The notes: generated from the letters alone by a model not told the origin. A stretch of 64,000 nucleotides of DNA from Perognathus longimembris pacificus (GCF_023159225.1 NC_063169.1:56197934-56261933), one strand, 5' to 3'; shown: positions 22,098 to 33,421, numbered from the stretch's first letter. Translations and numbers: made by a program.

Positions 22098-24036
22098 AGA
22101 AGAAACAAAGAAACAGAGGTGAATTGATTTTTGAAAATCTTATTTGGTTTATTATATCCTCCAATGGCTCTGAGTGCTCCCTTTTCTTCTTGCTCACAAG
22201 GATATTACTCTATCATCTCATATGCAAAAGAAAATTCTTCCACTCTGTATCTGAAGTATTGTACAACATATTATCAGCATCTCCTTCAATTTTCAGTCTG
22301 TTTTCCAGTATGATGTTAGAATTATCTTCTTAGCTTCCATATGAGAAGCTAATTTATAAAATCACATCAAAATTCTGCATGTTACTCTAAACAGTCATTT
22401 AGGACAATAGGCATAGCTGGCATATTTGAGTCTTTGCTGTGATTTCTTTGATGCTGTTAGAAAAATCTTTCCATCTTACTACATGAGAACAGACTAGCCT
22501 CATCTGTACAGCAATCTGAAGCTAGAATTACGTGGCCTTAAGCACAGCTTTCCATAGAACTCTTTATGAGCAAATCATTCCTATAGTGAATATCTAATCT
22601 TGTGAGATACTTTTCTTCCTTAGGGTGACATGACTTGAAAGTGCCATTAATGTGTCTTTTTAGGCCATCCACATCCATATATGAAGTTCAATTGTGGGAA
22701 AAGTTTTAATTTTTCCCATAGGAAACTTATCATCTGACAAATATCCATTGTGCATTTGTACATTTGTTGTAATATGTATTAAATAGTCTGCTAGAGATAA
22801 CATATTCAGGCCCCACTTTGAAGACTTGTGGTTGATGTGCCAATAGGGTATTCAACCCAAGATTCATCCATTAAATCTTCTAAAATTGTTGAGTTGAGAA
22901 ATGGCTAGAAATGTAGGAATATAAACTCAAACTCCTCTGCACATGTAGTCAACCTCTGCATGTGTGGTGGTCTCTTGCTCATACACGTAATCATGTGCAT
23001 GTGACCATCTGTCTATTCTTTAGTAAGGTTATCCATCCGTTCCCACTGGGTCTATACTTTAACCAGACAATTCCAAAGCTTACTGAGAGTCAGCTGAATT
23101 TTATCCTCCCATAAAACATGCCAGTAGAAAGTGCATTTTTATTAATGAAATTTAATGTACTATTAGAAAATGGCAGAAACAATGAAGGTGTTCATGAGGT
23201 CACAAAAGAAGTTCTTTTTCAAATAGTAATATTTCTTCCCATTTATTCAAAATGAGTCACCTTATCTAGGTTGGAGTTATCTCTGCCTAAATTTGCCTTA
23301 ACTGCAGTAAATCTATAGCAAATTTACCCTTACTCATTAGATTCTTTGCACTTATAGATAGTTCTTAAGCTCATATGAGTTGTGTTTGAGGCATGAATGT
23401 ATAAATACATGATAATGTATACTGTAGTTAGATAACTCGCTGATACACCGAGAATGATATGAATATTTCAATTTACACAGTTTTATCATTCAGAAAACAA
23501 AGTATTTGGTGAATCAGTCGTGCTTCAAGAACTTTGAATATTCTTTGTAATTCTCTTAACTAATCTGCTTTTATTAGTCCTTTCCAATCTTCTAGACTTT
23601 CCCGTTCCTTCAGTAACACATAGCTAGCTGATGCCTAAAGCCTACTATGGTTTGCAGCTGGTGATCTGTTCTTTAATGCCAAACCTCCATGTGACGACAT
23701 ATAGTAGATTAAGCCATCTGTTTTATTTTTTCCCATACACATGTAAATATTCTTAGGTTTCCTATGTGAATATTTAAAATTAATCAAGTTACATGAATAT
23801 AAATACAAAGGTATTTGTACTGATGAAAACTTAAATTGGCTACTTTGCAAAAATATTAACAAGAAAAAGATACATTCTGTTGAGTTAACATTGTAAAAAT
23901 TTTGATGATAATGTAGTTTTGCATGATCTATGTTACAAGAATATATGCCATTTTCATAATTCCATGATTAAATATTTTATATTGGTTGACAATTGCCCAA
24001 TTTTATTTTTACTATATTTTTTGTGTTAATTTCTTC
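22096..24036. other. Long unique stretch
   Basis: Nearly 2 kb of AT-rich DNA in which I recognise no repeat or gene. Short open frames at 22,124-22,333 and 23,635-23,862 lack any motif. Confidence 0.4.
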
Positions 24037-24046
24037 TTTGTTCCAG

Positions 24047-24267
24047 TTTTTTTTTTTTTTTTTTTTTTTTTTTGGCCAGTCCTGGGGACTGGACTCAGGG
24101 CCTGAGCACTGTCCCTGGCTTCTTCTTGCTCAAGGCTAGCACTCTGCCACTTGAGCCACAGCGCCCCTTCTGGCCATTTTCTGTATATGTGGTGCTGGGG
24201 AATCGAACCCAGGGCCTCATGTATATGAGGCAGGCACTCTTGCCACTAGGCCATATCCCCAGCCCCG
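24047..24267 (-). mobile_element. IDL-Geo SINE
   Basis: Full-length reverse copy with a long T run (A-tail), the Geo monomer (CTCAAGGCTAGCACTCTGCC) and the ID-like monomer ending ATATCCCCAGCCCC. Target duplication TTTGTTCCAG at 24,037-24,046 and 24,268-24,277. The reverse B box is GGAATCGAACCC. Confidence 0.95.
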
Positions 24268-24498
24268 TTTGTTCCAGTTTTTGAGCTTAATAATTTCTTG
24301 TTTTATTTCCCCCCACATTCATCCTATATTTTTATTTCTTATCACATATATTTTTGTTTTAAGTTTCAAATAGACAAACTTATTTCAATAAGAAACACTA
24401 TTATGTTCTACTGATCACTGTTACAAGTTTATGTGACTGAAGAGCAATAATTTTGCTTCTTGGGAGAGGCAAAATAGTGTGAAAAAAAGGATATATTG

Positions 24499-24740
24499 TT
24501 TTTAACAGTTTTTTTTTGTTTTTTGTTTTTTGTGGGTTTTTTTTTTTGGCCAGTCCTGGGCCTTGGACTCAGGGCCTGAGCACTGTCCCTGGTTTCTTTT
24601 TGCTCAAGGCTATCCCTCTGCCACTTGAGCCACAGTGCCACTTCTAGCCATTTTCTGTATATGTGGTGCTGGGGAATCGAACCCAGGGCTTCATCTATAC
24701 AAGGCAAGCACTCTTGCCACTAGGCCATATCCCCAGCCCA
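24499..24740 (-). mobile_element. IDL-Geo SINE
   Basis: Second reverse copy, with a complex T/G-rich tail (TTTTTTGT units) and both monomers complete. Target duplication GATATATTG at 24,490-24,498 and 24,741-24,749. Same orientation as the copy 230 bp upstream, but with a different tail and target site, so it is an independent insertion. Confidence 0.93.
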
Positions 24741-24759
24741 GATATATTGAGAATCAGAT

Positions 24760-24850
24760 GTTTTGGATTCAAATTTTGACTGCCAGGTCCTTTAGTCAAT
24801 GACTGGACCATTTATAACTATGTGCCTCGGTTTCCCTCTATGTTAATTGG
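24760..24850 (-). mobile_element. MIR SINE relic
   Basis: GATTCAAATTTTGACTGCCA, then ACTATGTGCCTCGGTTTCCC and AATTGGGAAAAC resemble reverse MIR ('TTCAAATCC...CCTCAGTTTCC...AAATGGGGAT'). Confidence 0.6.
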
Positions 24851-24861
24851 GAAAACTGTAC

Positions 24862-25012
24862 TGTGGACATTATGTAATAAGAAGATGGGGGGATGATGAA
24901 TGATGAAGCCAATGACACTGATGAAGATGCACTGTACTCAGAAACTGACATGTTGAATTGAAACCCTTTTATACAACTTAAAGATAATAGGAAAATAAAT
25001 AAAAATAAACAC
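24862..25012 (+). mobile_element. L1 3' end, older subfamily
   Basis: GAAGATGCACTGTACTCAGA, GTTGAATTGAAACCCTTTTA, TACAACTTAAAGATAATAGG and an A-rich tail. The same motifs end the L1 at 7,896-9,110. Strongly 5'-truncated. Confidence 0.7.
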
Positions 25013-26490
25013 TGCCTTACAACCATTAACTCACTACTATGTATAAATATCTCATGAAATTTATTTCTTCAACTTTTGAATTTTGAGGACTAAAGCTAAA
25101 ACTTACACAACTCCAAGTGTTTCTTCTTTTATATATGTAATTAATGATATTCTTGTCATTACGGTTGTATTAATTTCTTTGAAAGTCACAAAAGCGTATG
25201 TGTTAAATATAAGAGAAAATTAATTCAAAATGAGTGCTGTTATAGTATAAAAGTTGCCCAGTAGGCTGAGACAAACATCTTCAGGGGAAAACACACAGCT
25301 CAGTGGTTGGATTAGCAAATGTAGCAGTTGAGCAGTTCAATTCATACCTGACAGGCTTCAAAGATTGTCTATGCAAATTCATCTCCTAGCCACAGGGGTA
25401 ATTAACATGAGTTTGTTGCCAAGATCTGTTCTTCTATCCATTCTTCCTCATGATTATTTTAGTAGCTAAACAATTGTCTGAAACTACTTAATCCACTCAC
25501 AGCAGATATAAAATTACCTTGGTGTTGCATGTAAAATAAGATGTTTACTCCTTCAAAATTAACTCTATTGACTTGATATGCTCAGATTGGCTCAGCAGGA
25601 GGGGATGTAAGAAAAGACTCAGGCAAGACTTTCCCGATTCATTTACTTGTTTGAACTAATCATTTTTAGTCTTCTTGGTGTTGCACGTTTCTTCTATGAT
25701 TTACTGTTAATATTTCTTCATGGCTTATTAGTAATGAAGAATGTGTGTGTGTATGTGTATGTGTGTTTGTGTGTGTGTGCATGCTCACATGTGCACATAT
25801 GCATAGTCCCTGATTGGAATGGAGCGGAAAGCATTCAATTCATCATCAAGTCCATAAAGCATTACTGGATTTCTGTAGCAAGAGAAAACCACACAGATTC
25901 TTAGCAATGTTGTATATGACAGAAGAATTAACAACCACATGCAGTGTGACAGACTTATGACGGTTCCTTGTGAGTTTACAGGGTCTGTCTGATTCAAACG
26001 GTATTCACACAGTGTTGCCCATTTAACACTTGAATGGGCATTTCTGTGAAGAGGATTTGCTTCTTGTTCAATAAGCTTGGTACGTTTTACAGACAACATT
26101 TGTCTATTTACAAATTTAACAAAACAACAAATTCAGTTCGGTAATATAGCTTTTGACATTCAATTTATTATATAAATTGTATATGATATAAAATATCTTA
26201 CAACAATATATATTATATTTTACTGTATTATATATATTAAATTATATAAATGTAGTAGCTTCCTGAAACAGGTGTTCATCCTCAGGTTGTAATGATACAG
26301 TGTTAGATTATTTAGACATCCTAGGTTTCTTTTTTACTTTTATTAGTGGAGATTTATGTTATTTTACAATTTCCCCCAATTTCATCTGATGTGTCTGTCT
26401 CTTTGTTCATATATTAGGAACTTTTCTCTACAATGTCCTGCCATGTTGGTGGAATGCGTTTTAATTAATTTCAAAATGGCTGGAAACATA
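25013..26490. other. Mostly unique sequence
   Basis: No element identified except the imperfect GT tract at 25,741. A possible conserved patch near 25,360-25,430 contains ATGCAAAT and GGTAATTAAC. The 104-residue minus-strand open frame at 25,785-26,099 crosses the edge of the GT/CA tract and shows no motif. Confidence 0.4.
25741..25800 (+). repeat. Imperfect (GT)n with purine-pyrimidine alternation
   Basis: GT/AT/GC alternation for about 60 bp (GTGTGTGCATGCTCACATGT within it). Confidence 0.85.
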
Positions 26491-26494
26491 TGCA

Positions 26495-26710
26495 CTTGTT
26501 GGGCTTGTTTCCCCATCCCAATGTCCATATATTGAAGCTGATGATGGGATTAGTTGTCCATATAAGAGGAGAAAGCAACATTAGAGCTCTTTTTCTGTGT
26601 CTCAAGGTAGACATTTGCCAGCCATAAAGGCTTTCATTAGGATCCCATGAAGTTGTCATAGGTGGCATAGACTTTGAACCACAGAAGTAAATGTGAGAAA
26701 GAAATGGTTG
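26495..26710 (+). mobile_element. MLT1-type LTR
   Basis: 'CCATATATTGAAGC', 'TGATGATGGGATTAGTTGTC', 'CATATAAGAGGAGAAAGC', 'TAGACATTTGCCAGCCATAA' match the MLT1 consensus order. Degraded and without internal region. Confidence 0.7.
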
Positions 26711-27009
26711 TTGAAACCTCCCAGTCCACAGTTCATTCTCATGGCAGCCTGTGTTGAATTCTTGTAGGTACTGTGTGAATTCTTGTAGGTACTCACCATT
26801 TCTGATGTTTAAAATGCTGTAAAGATAATTGCACGAGAAATAATATTTTAGTATTTTTTCTTCTGTAAATGGATGAATTCTCTTAGTTTTTTTTCTTGCT
26901 GGTCCTTAAGTAGGTTTATAGTATAATAGTTTATAGTACAATACAGTATTCTTACAGCATTGTTAGAAGTGTATTGCTTTCAAATTTTGGAAAATATCAT
27001 TCCATTCCA

Positions 27010-27870
27010 ACATAGTATGTGTGGTTTCTGCTGAGAAATCTGCAGTTAGTCTTCAATGTGACTTGGTACTATGTTCTTCTTGTGGCTCTGTCTTTGTACT
27101 TTCAACAGGTAGAGGATTTTTTTCTAGTCATGATTATTGGTGGTACACTAGGTGTCCTGAACCTGGTTGTCCAGATCTTTTTCCAGACCATGGAAATTTT
27201 AGCTATGAGAATTACTTTTCTGTATCTTTTTCAATTTTTAACTTCATGATGTACAAATATTGGGGGCTTTCTCCATTCTTGATTTTTTCCCTTTACTTCT
27301 TTTCTTTCCAGGTTAGATATATTTTAAAAAATCTTTTTGATTTAGTCTGCTGTGAAGGTTCTCAACTGTATTTTTAAACTTGAGTTACTGAGTTTTTCAT
27401 TTCCAAGATTTGCTTGGCTCCTTTCAAGAATTTCTTACTCACATCAGAAACAGTTTTTCTAATTTCATTGAATTGACTGCATTTGCATCTTTTGGCATTT
27501 TCTAATAATTCTTTGGCATTCTTTGTCAGGCATTTCATCAATATCCTTTATGTTGGGGTCTGTTACTAAACTTCAGAGGCCCACTGTGACCCTGAGTTCC
27601 TTTGAAGTCATGGTGTTATTTTGCTTTTTTATTGTCCTTTTGTGCTTCTTTCTTTTTAATCCTTTGTTGAGATTTGCACTTCTGGTAGATTACCTGTCCC
27701 TCACTTTTACCATTTTTATAAGGTGCTTTTCTTGATAAATTACTTTTCCATTAACATGTTTCTTTGAGTAGCAGTTTTATAATCTACACTGGCTTCCATT
27801 CTGTCTTCTTGACAGTGTAGTCTTCAGTGTAGCTTTGATGGTTTGGGTCTTGGAGTGTATATAGTAGATC
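27010..27870 (-). mobile_element. Old L1M/HAL1 5' or ORF1-region segment
   Basis: Antisense landmarks: GTTTCTGCTGAGAAATCTGC, TGGCTCTGTCTTTGTACTTTC, TTTGATTTAGTCTGCTGTG, 'CATTTCCAAGATTTGCTTGG', TCTAATTTCATTGAATTGAC, 'TTCTTTGTCAGGCATTTCAT', 'GGGGTCTGTTAC'. These match the antisense 5'/ORF1 region of L1M or HAL1. The 118-residue plus-strand open frame inside is antisense to it and not a gene. Confidence 0.65.
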
Positions 27871-28208
27871 AAAGATTCTAGTCTTCAGGGGTCACCTGGG
27901 GAAAGGCTCACTCTAGTGACACAGTGGGGGTTGTTGTGACCATAGTAGTGGGTTGTGATGCCCATGTGTAGCCATTCCAGCAATGAGTGGTGACATCAGA
28001 AGAATGGAGCCTGGTGCTTGTTTGGATGTTGCATTGGCAGGAGCATGGATGAGGGCTTGGGCTAAGCAGAGGCATGAGCTGTGGGTGGACTGGCAATAGC
28101 AGCAGAGTAAAAGTGGTAATATGGAGCTGAAGTATAGACCTTCAGGCCCGGAGACAGTGAGGCTTTGACCCAGAAGCTTGATGCTGACCTAATACTTTGT
28201 CTTGCTCT

Positions 28209-28422
28209 TTTTTTTTTTTTTTTTTTTTTGGCCAGTCCTGGGGCTTGGACTCTGGGCCTGAGCACTGTCCCTGACTTCTTTTTGCTCAAGGCTAGCACTC
28301 TGCCGCTTGAGCCACAGCGCCACTTCTGGCCATTTTCTGTATATGTGGTGCTGGGGAATCGAACCCAGGGCCTCATGTATATGAGGCAGGCACTCTTGCC
28401 ACTAGGCCATATCCCCAGCCCC
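28209..28422 (-). mobile_element. IDL-Geo SINE, well preserved
   Basis: Reverse full-length dimer with a ~21-T tail. The B box in reverse (GGAATCGAACCC) is intact. A 13-bp perfect target duplication TTTGTCTTGCTCT lies at 28,196-28,208 and 28,423-28,435. A recent insertion. Confidence 0.97.
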
Positions 28423-28435
28423 TTTGTCTTGCTCT

Positions 28436-29044
28436 AAACGCCTGCATTCTGGGGATTCAAGGGAGGCAATTCAAGTTCCGTTATGAAGTGTAACTGTGAT
28501 GTAGACTCCAGGTAGCTCCATATCTCACCAGGGAGAGTTAGCATCTGCAGTGATGGAACCCACAAAGACTGTTGCATCCATTCTTTCTCCCGTAAGGAAA
28601 CTCCTGCAACTTTTTAAAATTCAAAATGATTGATAATGCCAAAATTCAAATGTAACAAACAGGTGAAAAAAAACCTCACACCCTCAGAAAGAAAGTTTGT
28701 TGCAGTTTAAAAACATCAAAATGTTCCCCAAAAGTATAGCTATCTTTAACATTACCTTTGGAAACCTTTCCCAACTACTTTTTTAAATGATCAATATTAT
28801 GAGAAAAAAGATTATTTTAACTTTTTATCATCTCATGGAATACTAGATACAAATAGGGGTATTTAAAGTACATGAAAGTAAGTCATGTAGGGAGCAAGTA
28901 TTGGAGACATCTATTAGATGATATATTTACAGCTATTGCAGTATTTTATTTTCTAGTTTCTGCTCAATTTCACTTGCTACATTTTTACATTCATAACCAT
29001 ATTCTCTTAAATTTTACCTATTTAAATAAATGTCCAAAAACATA
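28436..29044. other. Unique non-coding sequence
   Basis: Nothing recognised. Confidence 0.4.
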
Positions 29045-29235
29045 GCAAGTGCCTGCTGGTGGCTTATGCCTATCATCCTAGCTAACCAGGCAATTGAGAT
29101 CTGAGGTTCAAAGACAGACTACACAGAGAAGTATTTGAGACTCTGTCTCCAAAGTAACTGCTAAGAAAGTCTAGAAACATGACTCAAATGGCAGTGTGTA
29201 AGATAAAGTCCCCAGTGGATAGTCTAGGACCATAC
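29045..29235 (+). mobile_element. Diverged B1-Geo SINE
   Basis: GTGGCTTATGCCTATCATCC, TAGCTAACCAGGCAATTGAG, ATCTGAGGTTCAAAGACAG, TTGAGACTCTGTCTCCAAAG, then a weak Geo part (CTCAAATGGCAGTGTG, AGTCTAGGACC). Confidence 0.65.
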
Positions 29236-29941
29236 AAGAAATAGAAAATATTGGAATAAGAAATACAGTGTGAAACACACAGAAAGTTGAAAGAAAAGCA
29301 AGGAGAGCATTTGTTTCTGAATCATTTGAGTGGTTAACATTATACTGCATTGCTATCAATCTTTTTGATCACTGATTTATTTTCTTAGAGAGGAGAAGAT
29401 ATATTTCCTCCTTTCTGAGAATAAAAAAGGGTTTCTGCAACACATGATTATAAATAAAGAAGTAAAGAAAGTATGGTGCAAATTCTCTTGAGGTGTAGAA
29501 TGATTTATTCAAAGTTTTAAAAAAAGAATTGCTCAATCTTGACGGGATCCCTTCTCTTCTTTCTTGCTGAAAGAATCTCTGCTGTCTTATTTTCTTCAGG
29601 TTTTGGAGGATTTTCAGAAAGTTTTGTAACGTTTGTTTGGGGAAGGAATTTTATTTTGTTATGAAAATTATTTTTAACATATACCCAAGTAAGAGCAAAG
29701 TGTTTATTTATTGACCGGTTCCTGGTTTTACATGCCTAATTCTCCTACCTGAAGGGGAACAACACATGCTGAGGCCCTGTAAAAGTGCACGACCAAAAGC
29801 ACTTGACCATAAAGCCATATTACAATGTGGATTATACTTAAATGAAGGATGAATTATACTACTGTTACACAAGAGTATATGAGTATATTAGTTAGGAAAC
29901 GTTATTAGGATTATAATATGCATTCAATACAAAGGAATTTA
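29236..29941. other. Unique non-coding sequence
   Basis: Nothing recognised. Confidence 0.4.
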
Positions 29942-30026
29942 GTAGCCTGGTGCTAGTTGCTCAGATCTGTAATCCTAGCTACTCAGTAAGCTGAGACCTG
30001 AAGATCATGGTTCAAAGCCAGCCCAG
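29942..30026 (+). mobile_element. B1-Geo SINE, left part (outer layer of nest)
   Basis: B1-like left monomer (TAATCCTAGCTACTCAG, TGGTTCAAAGCCAGCCCAG) cut by an L1. The last 9 bases, CCAGCCCAG (30,018-30,026), are the left target duplication and recur at 31,203-31,211. Confidence 0.9.
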
Positions 30027-30142
30027 CTTACATTCCCACCAACAATGAAGTAGGGTTCTGGTTCAGCCACTCTGGAAAATGGTATGGAGCCTTCCTCAGA
30101 AGGCTAAACGTAGAGCAACCCTATGACCCAGCAGCCCCATTT

Positions 30143-30442
30143 TTGGGCATCTACCCAAAAGGCCACGAACAAGAACACACTAAAGCCACCATCACAACAA
30201 TGTTCATGGCAACACATTTTGTCATAGCTAAAATATGGAACCAACCCAGATGCCTCTCAGTAGATGAATGGAACAGAAAAATGTGGTACATATACACAGT
30301 GGAATTTTATGCCTCTATCAGAAAGAATGACATTGCCCCATTCATAAGGAAATGGAAGGACTTGGAAAAAATTATACTAAGTGAAGTGAGCCAGACGCAA
30401 AGAAACATGGACTCTATGGTCTCCCTCATAGGGAATAATTAG
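30143..30442 (+). pseudogene. L1 ORF2 C-terminal fragment
   Basis: 99 residues beginning GIYPKGHEQEHTKAT after the Met, with AKIWNQPRCLSVDEW, KMWYIYTVEFYASIRKND and LSEVSQTQRNMDSM. This is the conserved end of L1 ORF2p. The open frame ends at the natural ORF2 stop region, but everything upstream is missing. Confidence 0.92.
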
Positions 30443-30605
30443 CACAGGTTTAGGCTAGTCACAGCAGAGGATCACAAGAGCCTAATAGCTATGCCCTTAT
30501 GAACACATAAGATGATGCTAAGTGAAATGAACTCCATGTTATGGAAACGACTGTTATATCACGGTTGTAATTACTTTCAATATGCCCTGTGAAACCGTAG
30601 CTTCT

Positions 30606-30810
30606 GTCTGGGGATATGGCCTAGTGGCAAGAGTGCTTGCCTTGTATACAAGAAGCCCTGGGTTCAATTCCCCAGCACCACATATACAGAAAACGGCCAG
30701 AAATGATGCAGTGGCTCAAGTGGCAGAGTGCTAGCCTTGAGCAAAAAGAAGCCAGGGACAGTGCTCAGGCCCTGAGTTCAAGCCCTAGGACTGGAAAAAA
30801 AAAGAGAGAT
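30606..30810 (+). mobile_element. IDL-Geo SINE (inner layer)
   Basis: Complete dimer from GTCTGGGGATATGGCC to the A-rich tail. It carries an A box (GGCCTAGTGGC) and a B box (GGTTCAATTCC). A perfect 12-bp duplication ACCGTAGCTTCT lies at 30,594-30,605 and 30,811-30,822. The host L1 sequence is continuous across the site (compare the intact copy in reverse near 48,735-48,760). Confidence 0.97.
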
Positions 30811-31202
30811 ACCGTAGCTTCTATTGTTGATGATCTTCTTGTATCCCCTTCCTGTGGTTGTACCCGCACTATCACTGTATCTCATCTGAGTACACTGGAT
30901 ACTGTATATACTGGTATTAGAACTAGGGAAGTGAAAGGGAATATCAAAATTGAGAGAGAAAGGATAAAAGGACAAACAACCTCAAAAGCAATACTTGCAA
31001 AACCATTGGGTGTAAACCAACTGAACAACTTATGGCGGGGGAGGCAAATGGGGAGTGGGGAGGGGGGAATGAGGGAGGAGGTAACAAACAGTACAAGAAA
31101 TCTACCCAAGGCCTAATGTATGAAACTGTAACTTCTCTGTATATCACTTTGACAATAAATAAGAAAAAACATAAAAGAAGTAAAAGATACAAAAAAAAAA
31201 AT

Positions 31203-31370
31203 CCAGCCCAGATAAGAAAGACTATCAGACTCTTAAATAAGCCACTGGAAGCCAGAAGTGGAGTTGTGGTTCACAATGGTAGGGCACTAGGCTTGAACAA
31301 AAATCTCAGGGACAGCACTCAGGTTTTGAGTTCAAGGGCCATGACTGACCAAAAGCAAACAAACAAAAAT
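31203..31370 (+). mobile_element. B1-Geo SINE, right part (outer layer)
   Basis: Resumes with the duplicated CCAGCCCAG, then GATAAGAAAGACTATCAGAC, the linker and the Geo monomer (CCAGAAGTGGAGTTGTGG, GGTAGGGCACTAGGC, TTGAGTTCAAGGGCC). Confidence 0.9.
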
Positions 31371-31689
31371 GAATTTATTAAAAGCATTTTGCTGTAGTAT
31401 TATTCTAGAATGCAGAGTTATGCCTTCATATAACATACAGGCTAGGCAGGCTAAGACATTTTATACAGAAATCAGCCCATATATGAATTACTTTACAGTT
31501 TGCTAAATACTTATAGATATGTGTTTAAGTACTGGGATTCACTCTTGGGACATATTGAGGTGATTAAGTGGGAGGAACCATACACAGGTGCTCCAGTGGT
31601 TTGTTGTTTTTGTCCACATTTTTATTAGCATCCATTTGATGTACAATAGAAAAGCAAATAAAATCTAAAAATTTTACTACAAACATCTT

Positions 31690-31759
31690 ATTTTCAAGTT
31701 AATTTTATTGTCAAGGTGATGTGCAGAGGGGTTATAGATACATATGTAAGGTAGTGAAT
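31690..31759 (-). mobile_element. L1 3' end fragment, reverse
   Basis: 'AATTTTATTGTCAAGGTGAT', GTGCAGAGGGGTTATAG, TACATATGTAAGGTAGTGAA are the reverse complement of the L1 3' terminus seen at 52,780-52,840. Confidence 0.85.
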
Positions 31760-31795
31760 ACACACACACACATGCACACACACACACACACACAC
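31760..31795 (+). repeat. (CA)n microsatellite between two L1 pieces
   Basis: CA repeat with one ATG interruption, joining a reverse L1 3' end to a forward L1 ORF2 fragment. Confidence 0.95.
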
Positions 31796-31892
31796 GGAAT
31801 TCTATGCTTCTATCAGAAAGAATGACATTGGTTCTTTCATAAGGAAATGTAAGGACTTGGAAAAATCATACTATGTGAAGTGAGCCAGCTCC
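31796..31892 (+). mobile_element. L1 ORF2 C-terminal fragment, forward
   Basis: GGAATTCTATGCTTCTATC, AGAAAGAATGACATTGG, AAGTGAGCCAG match the L1 segment at 30,300-30,395. Only ~95 bp remain. Confidence 0.85.
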
Positions 31893-32758
31893 AGTGCTTT
31901 ATCTACTCATCACTGCGATAGAGCAGCAGGAAGAATTCCTTCTTCTATGACCCTCAAATAGCTTAATATTTATTATTTATATACAGATCCATCCTCTATA
32001 GATGGGTGGCTTTTAAAAACATAGCTAAAATTTTTGACCAATATTTGAAGATCATGAGGTGCGTAAAAATAGGAATGAAATACCAAACTCTGGGGTTGTA
32101 GAAATAATTTTATTAGCATATATGAGGGGATTTTATTGTGATATTTCCTTGCATATATGTACATATAATTTACCCCAATCACTCTCACTCTCCATTTGTC
32201 TCTAGGGTCCCCCTTTTACCTTGAGGCAATTTCAAACACTCTTACTAATTTATTTTCCTAGATGCAAATAAATTACTTGGATCACTTTCACCTTCATCCA
32301 CTCCTCTTTTTTTTTTTTTTTTTGGACTTTCACTCACTGCTGGCATTTCACTCACATTGTAGCTTGGCCTAGCATTCGTCTAAAATTTCTTTTGTAGATT
32401 TATTAATTGTATATAGGTGTTCACCAGGGTAATTCACATGTGTTGGTATTATACTTTAACTTGATGAATTGCATCTATGGTTTTCTCTTCTCTTCCCTCC
32501 AACCTGCTCTTGTTCACTAACTTTCACTGAGTTTTCTTATGCTGTTGTCTAATAAAACATCCTATAGGTCTACATTATATGCATTCTGTCCATAATTACA
32601 TTTGGAAGATTGATTTTGTAATCACACAAAGTGTGCTCACTTTGAAGCCTTAGAGCCAAATTTCTCTGAGGCATGCACACATGGTAAACCTGTCTTACTT
32701 ACTGGAATATTTGCTGGAGGAAAATACTATATGCTAGCATAGTATTTAGGGAGAATGA
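31893..32758. other. Unique or very old repeat sequence
   Basis: AT/T-rich. A run of 21 T residues sits at 32,308-32,328. No clear family. Confidence 0.35.
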
Positions 32759-32983
32759 GCAGTCCTGGGGCTTGAACTCAGGGCCTGAGTGCAGTCCCTG
32801 AGATTCTCTTGCTTCAAGGCTAGTGCTCTACCACATGGGACACAGTGCCACTCTGGCTTTTTCAGAGTAGTTTATTGGAGAGTCTTACACATTTCCTGCC
32901 CAGGCTGGCTTTGAACTGCAAGCCTCAGACCTCAGCCTTCTGAGTAGTTAGGATTACATGCATGAACCACTAGCACCTGGCTT
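32759..32983 (-). mobile_element. B1-Geo dimeric SINE
   Basis: GCAGTCCTGGGGCTTGAACT, TGCTTCAAGGCTAGTGC, CAGGCTGGCTTTGAACTGC, GAGTAGTTAGGATTACATGC, CTAGCACCTGGCTT. Confidence 0.9.
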
Positions 32984-33421
32984 GACAGAGTATTTTTCAT
33001 TGGAAGTATTTTGGAAGATATTCTAATTTTTAAGGATTTTATTTTATAAAAATATTTAAAGGATAACTTCATTGTTTTACGATTCTTATGCATAAAATGT
33101 ATCCTAGGCGCAAATTATTGTTAAACTTAGATCCACTAGGTGAGGATAACAAGAAGAAGGAGTTGATTTTTTTTCACAGCAGTCTTTCAAATGACACGAT
33201 CATTTTATCCTACCATTTTGTGGAATCACCTTGGTAAAAGTAATGGTTTATGTCAAACATTTTCCTACAATCTGGAGCCACTACTGAAAATAACTTGGCA
33301 TTGAAGTTTGTAAAAGAAGTCAAATAGTAAATCATTGGCTTATTTTTACACGCTTGTCTATGAGATACTGTGAAAAATATATACAACAAAATATAAATAC
33401 TCACAATTTTTGTTTTGTTTT

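Larger units (their letters stand above)
30027..31202 (+). mobile_element. L1, 5'-truncated with micro-inversion (middle layer)
   Basis: The first ~33 bp (TTACATTCCCACCAACAATG, AAGTAGGGTTC) are inverted. The element then runs forward from TGGTTCAGCCACTCTGG through the ORF2 C-terminus, 3' UTR and A-tail. The perfect 9-bp duplication CCAGCCCAG flanks it (30,018-30,026 and 31,203-31,211). It is itself interrupted by an IDL-Geo at 30,606-30,810. Confidence 0.95.

Noticed and set aside
27021..27377. 118-residue plus-strand open frame
   Set aside because: Lies antisense to an old L1M/HAL1 segment; no domain and no splice context.
28062..28437. Overlapping open frames on both strands (104 and 90 residues)
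   Set aside because: Both are read-through of a single reverse IDL-Geo; similar peptides (LPLEPQ, GLSTVPG) recur at every IDL-Geo copy.
30637..31116. 159-residue plus-strand open frame
   Set aside because: Starts inside the IDL-Geo SINE and runs into the L1 3' UTR; the beginning resembles other SINE-derived frames in the window (24,429-24,707; 59,719-59,907).
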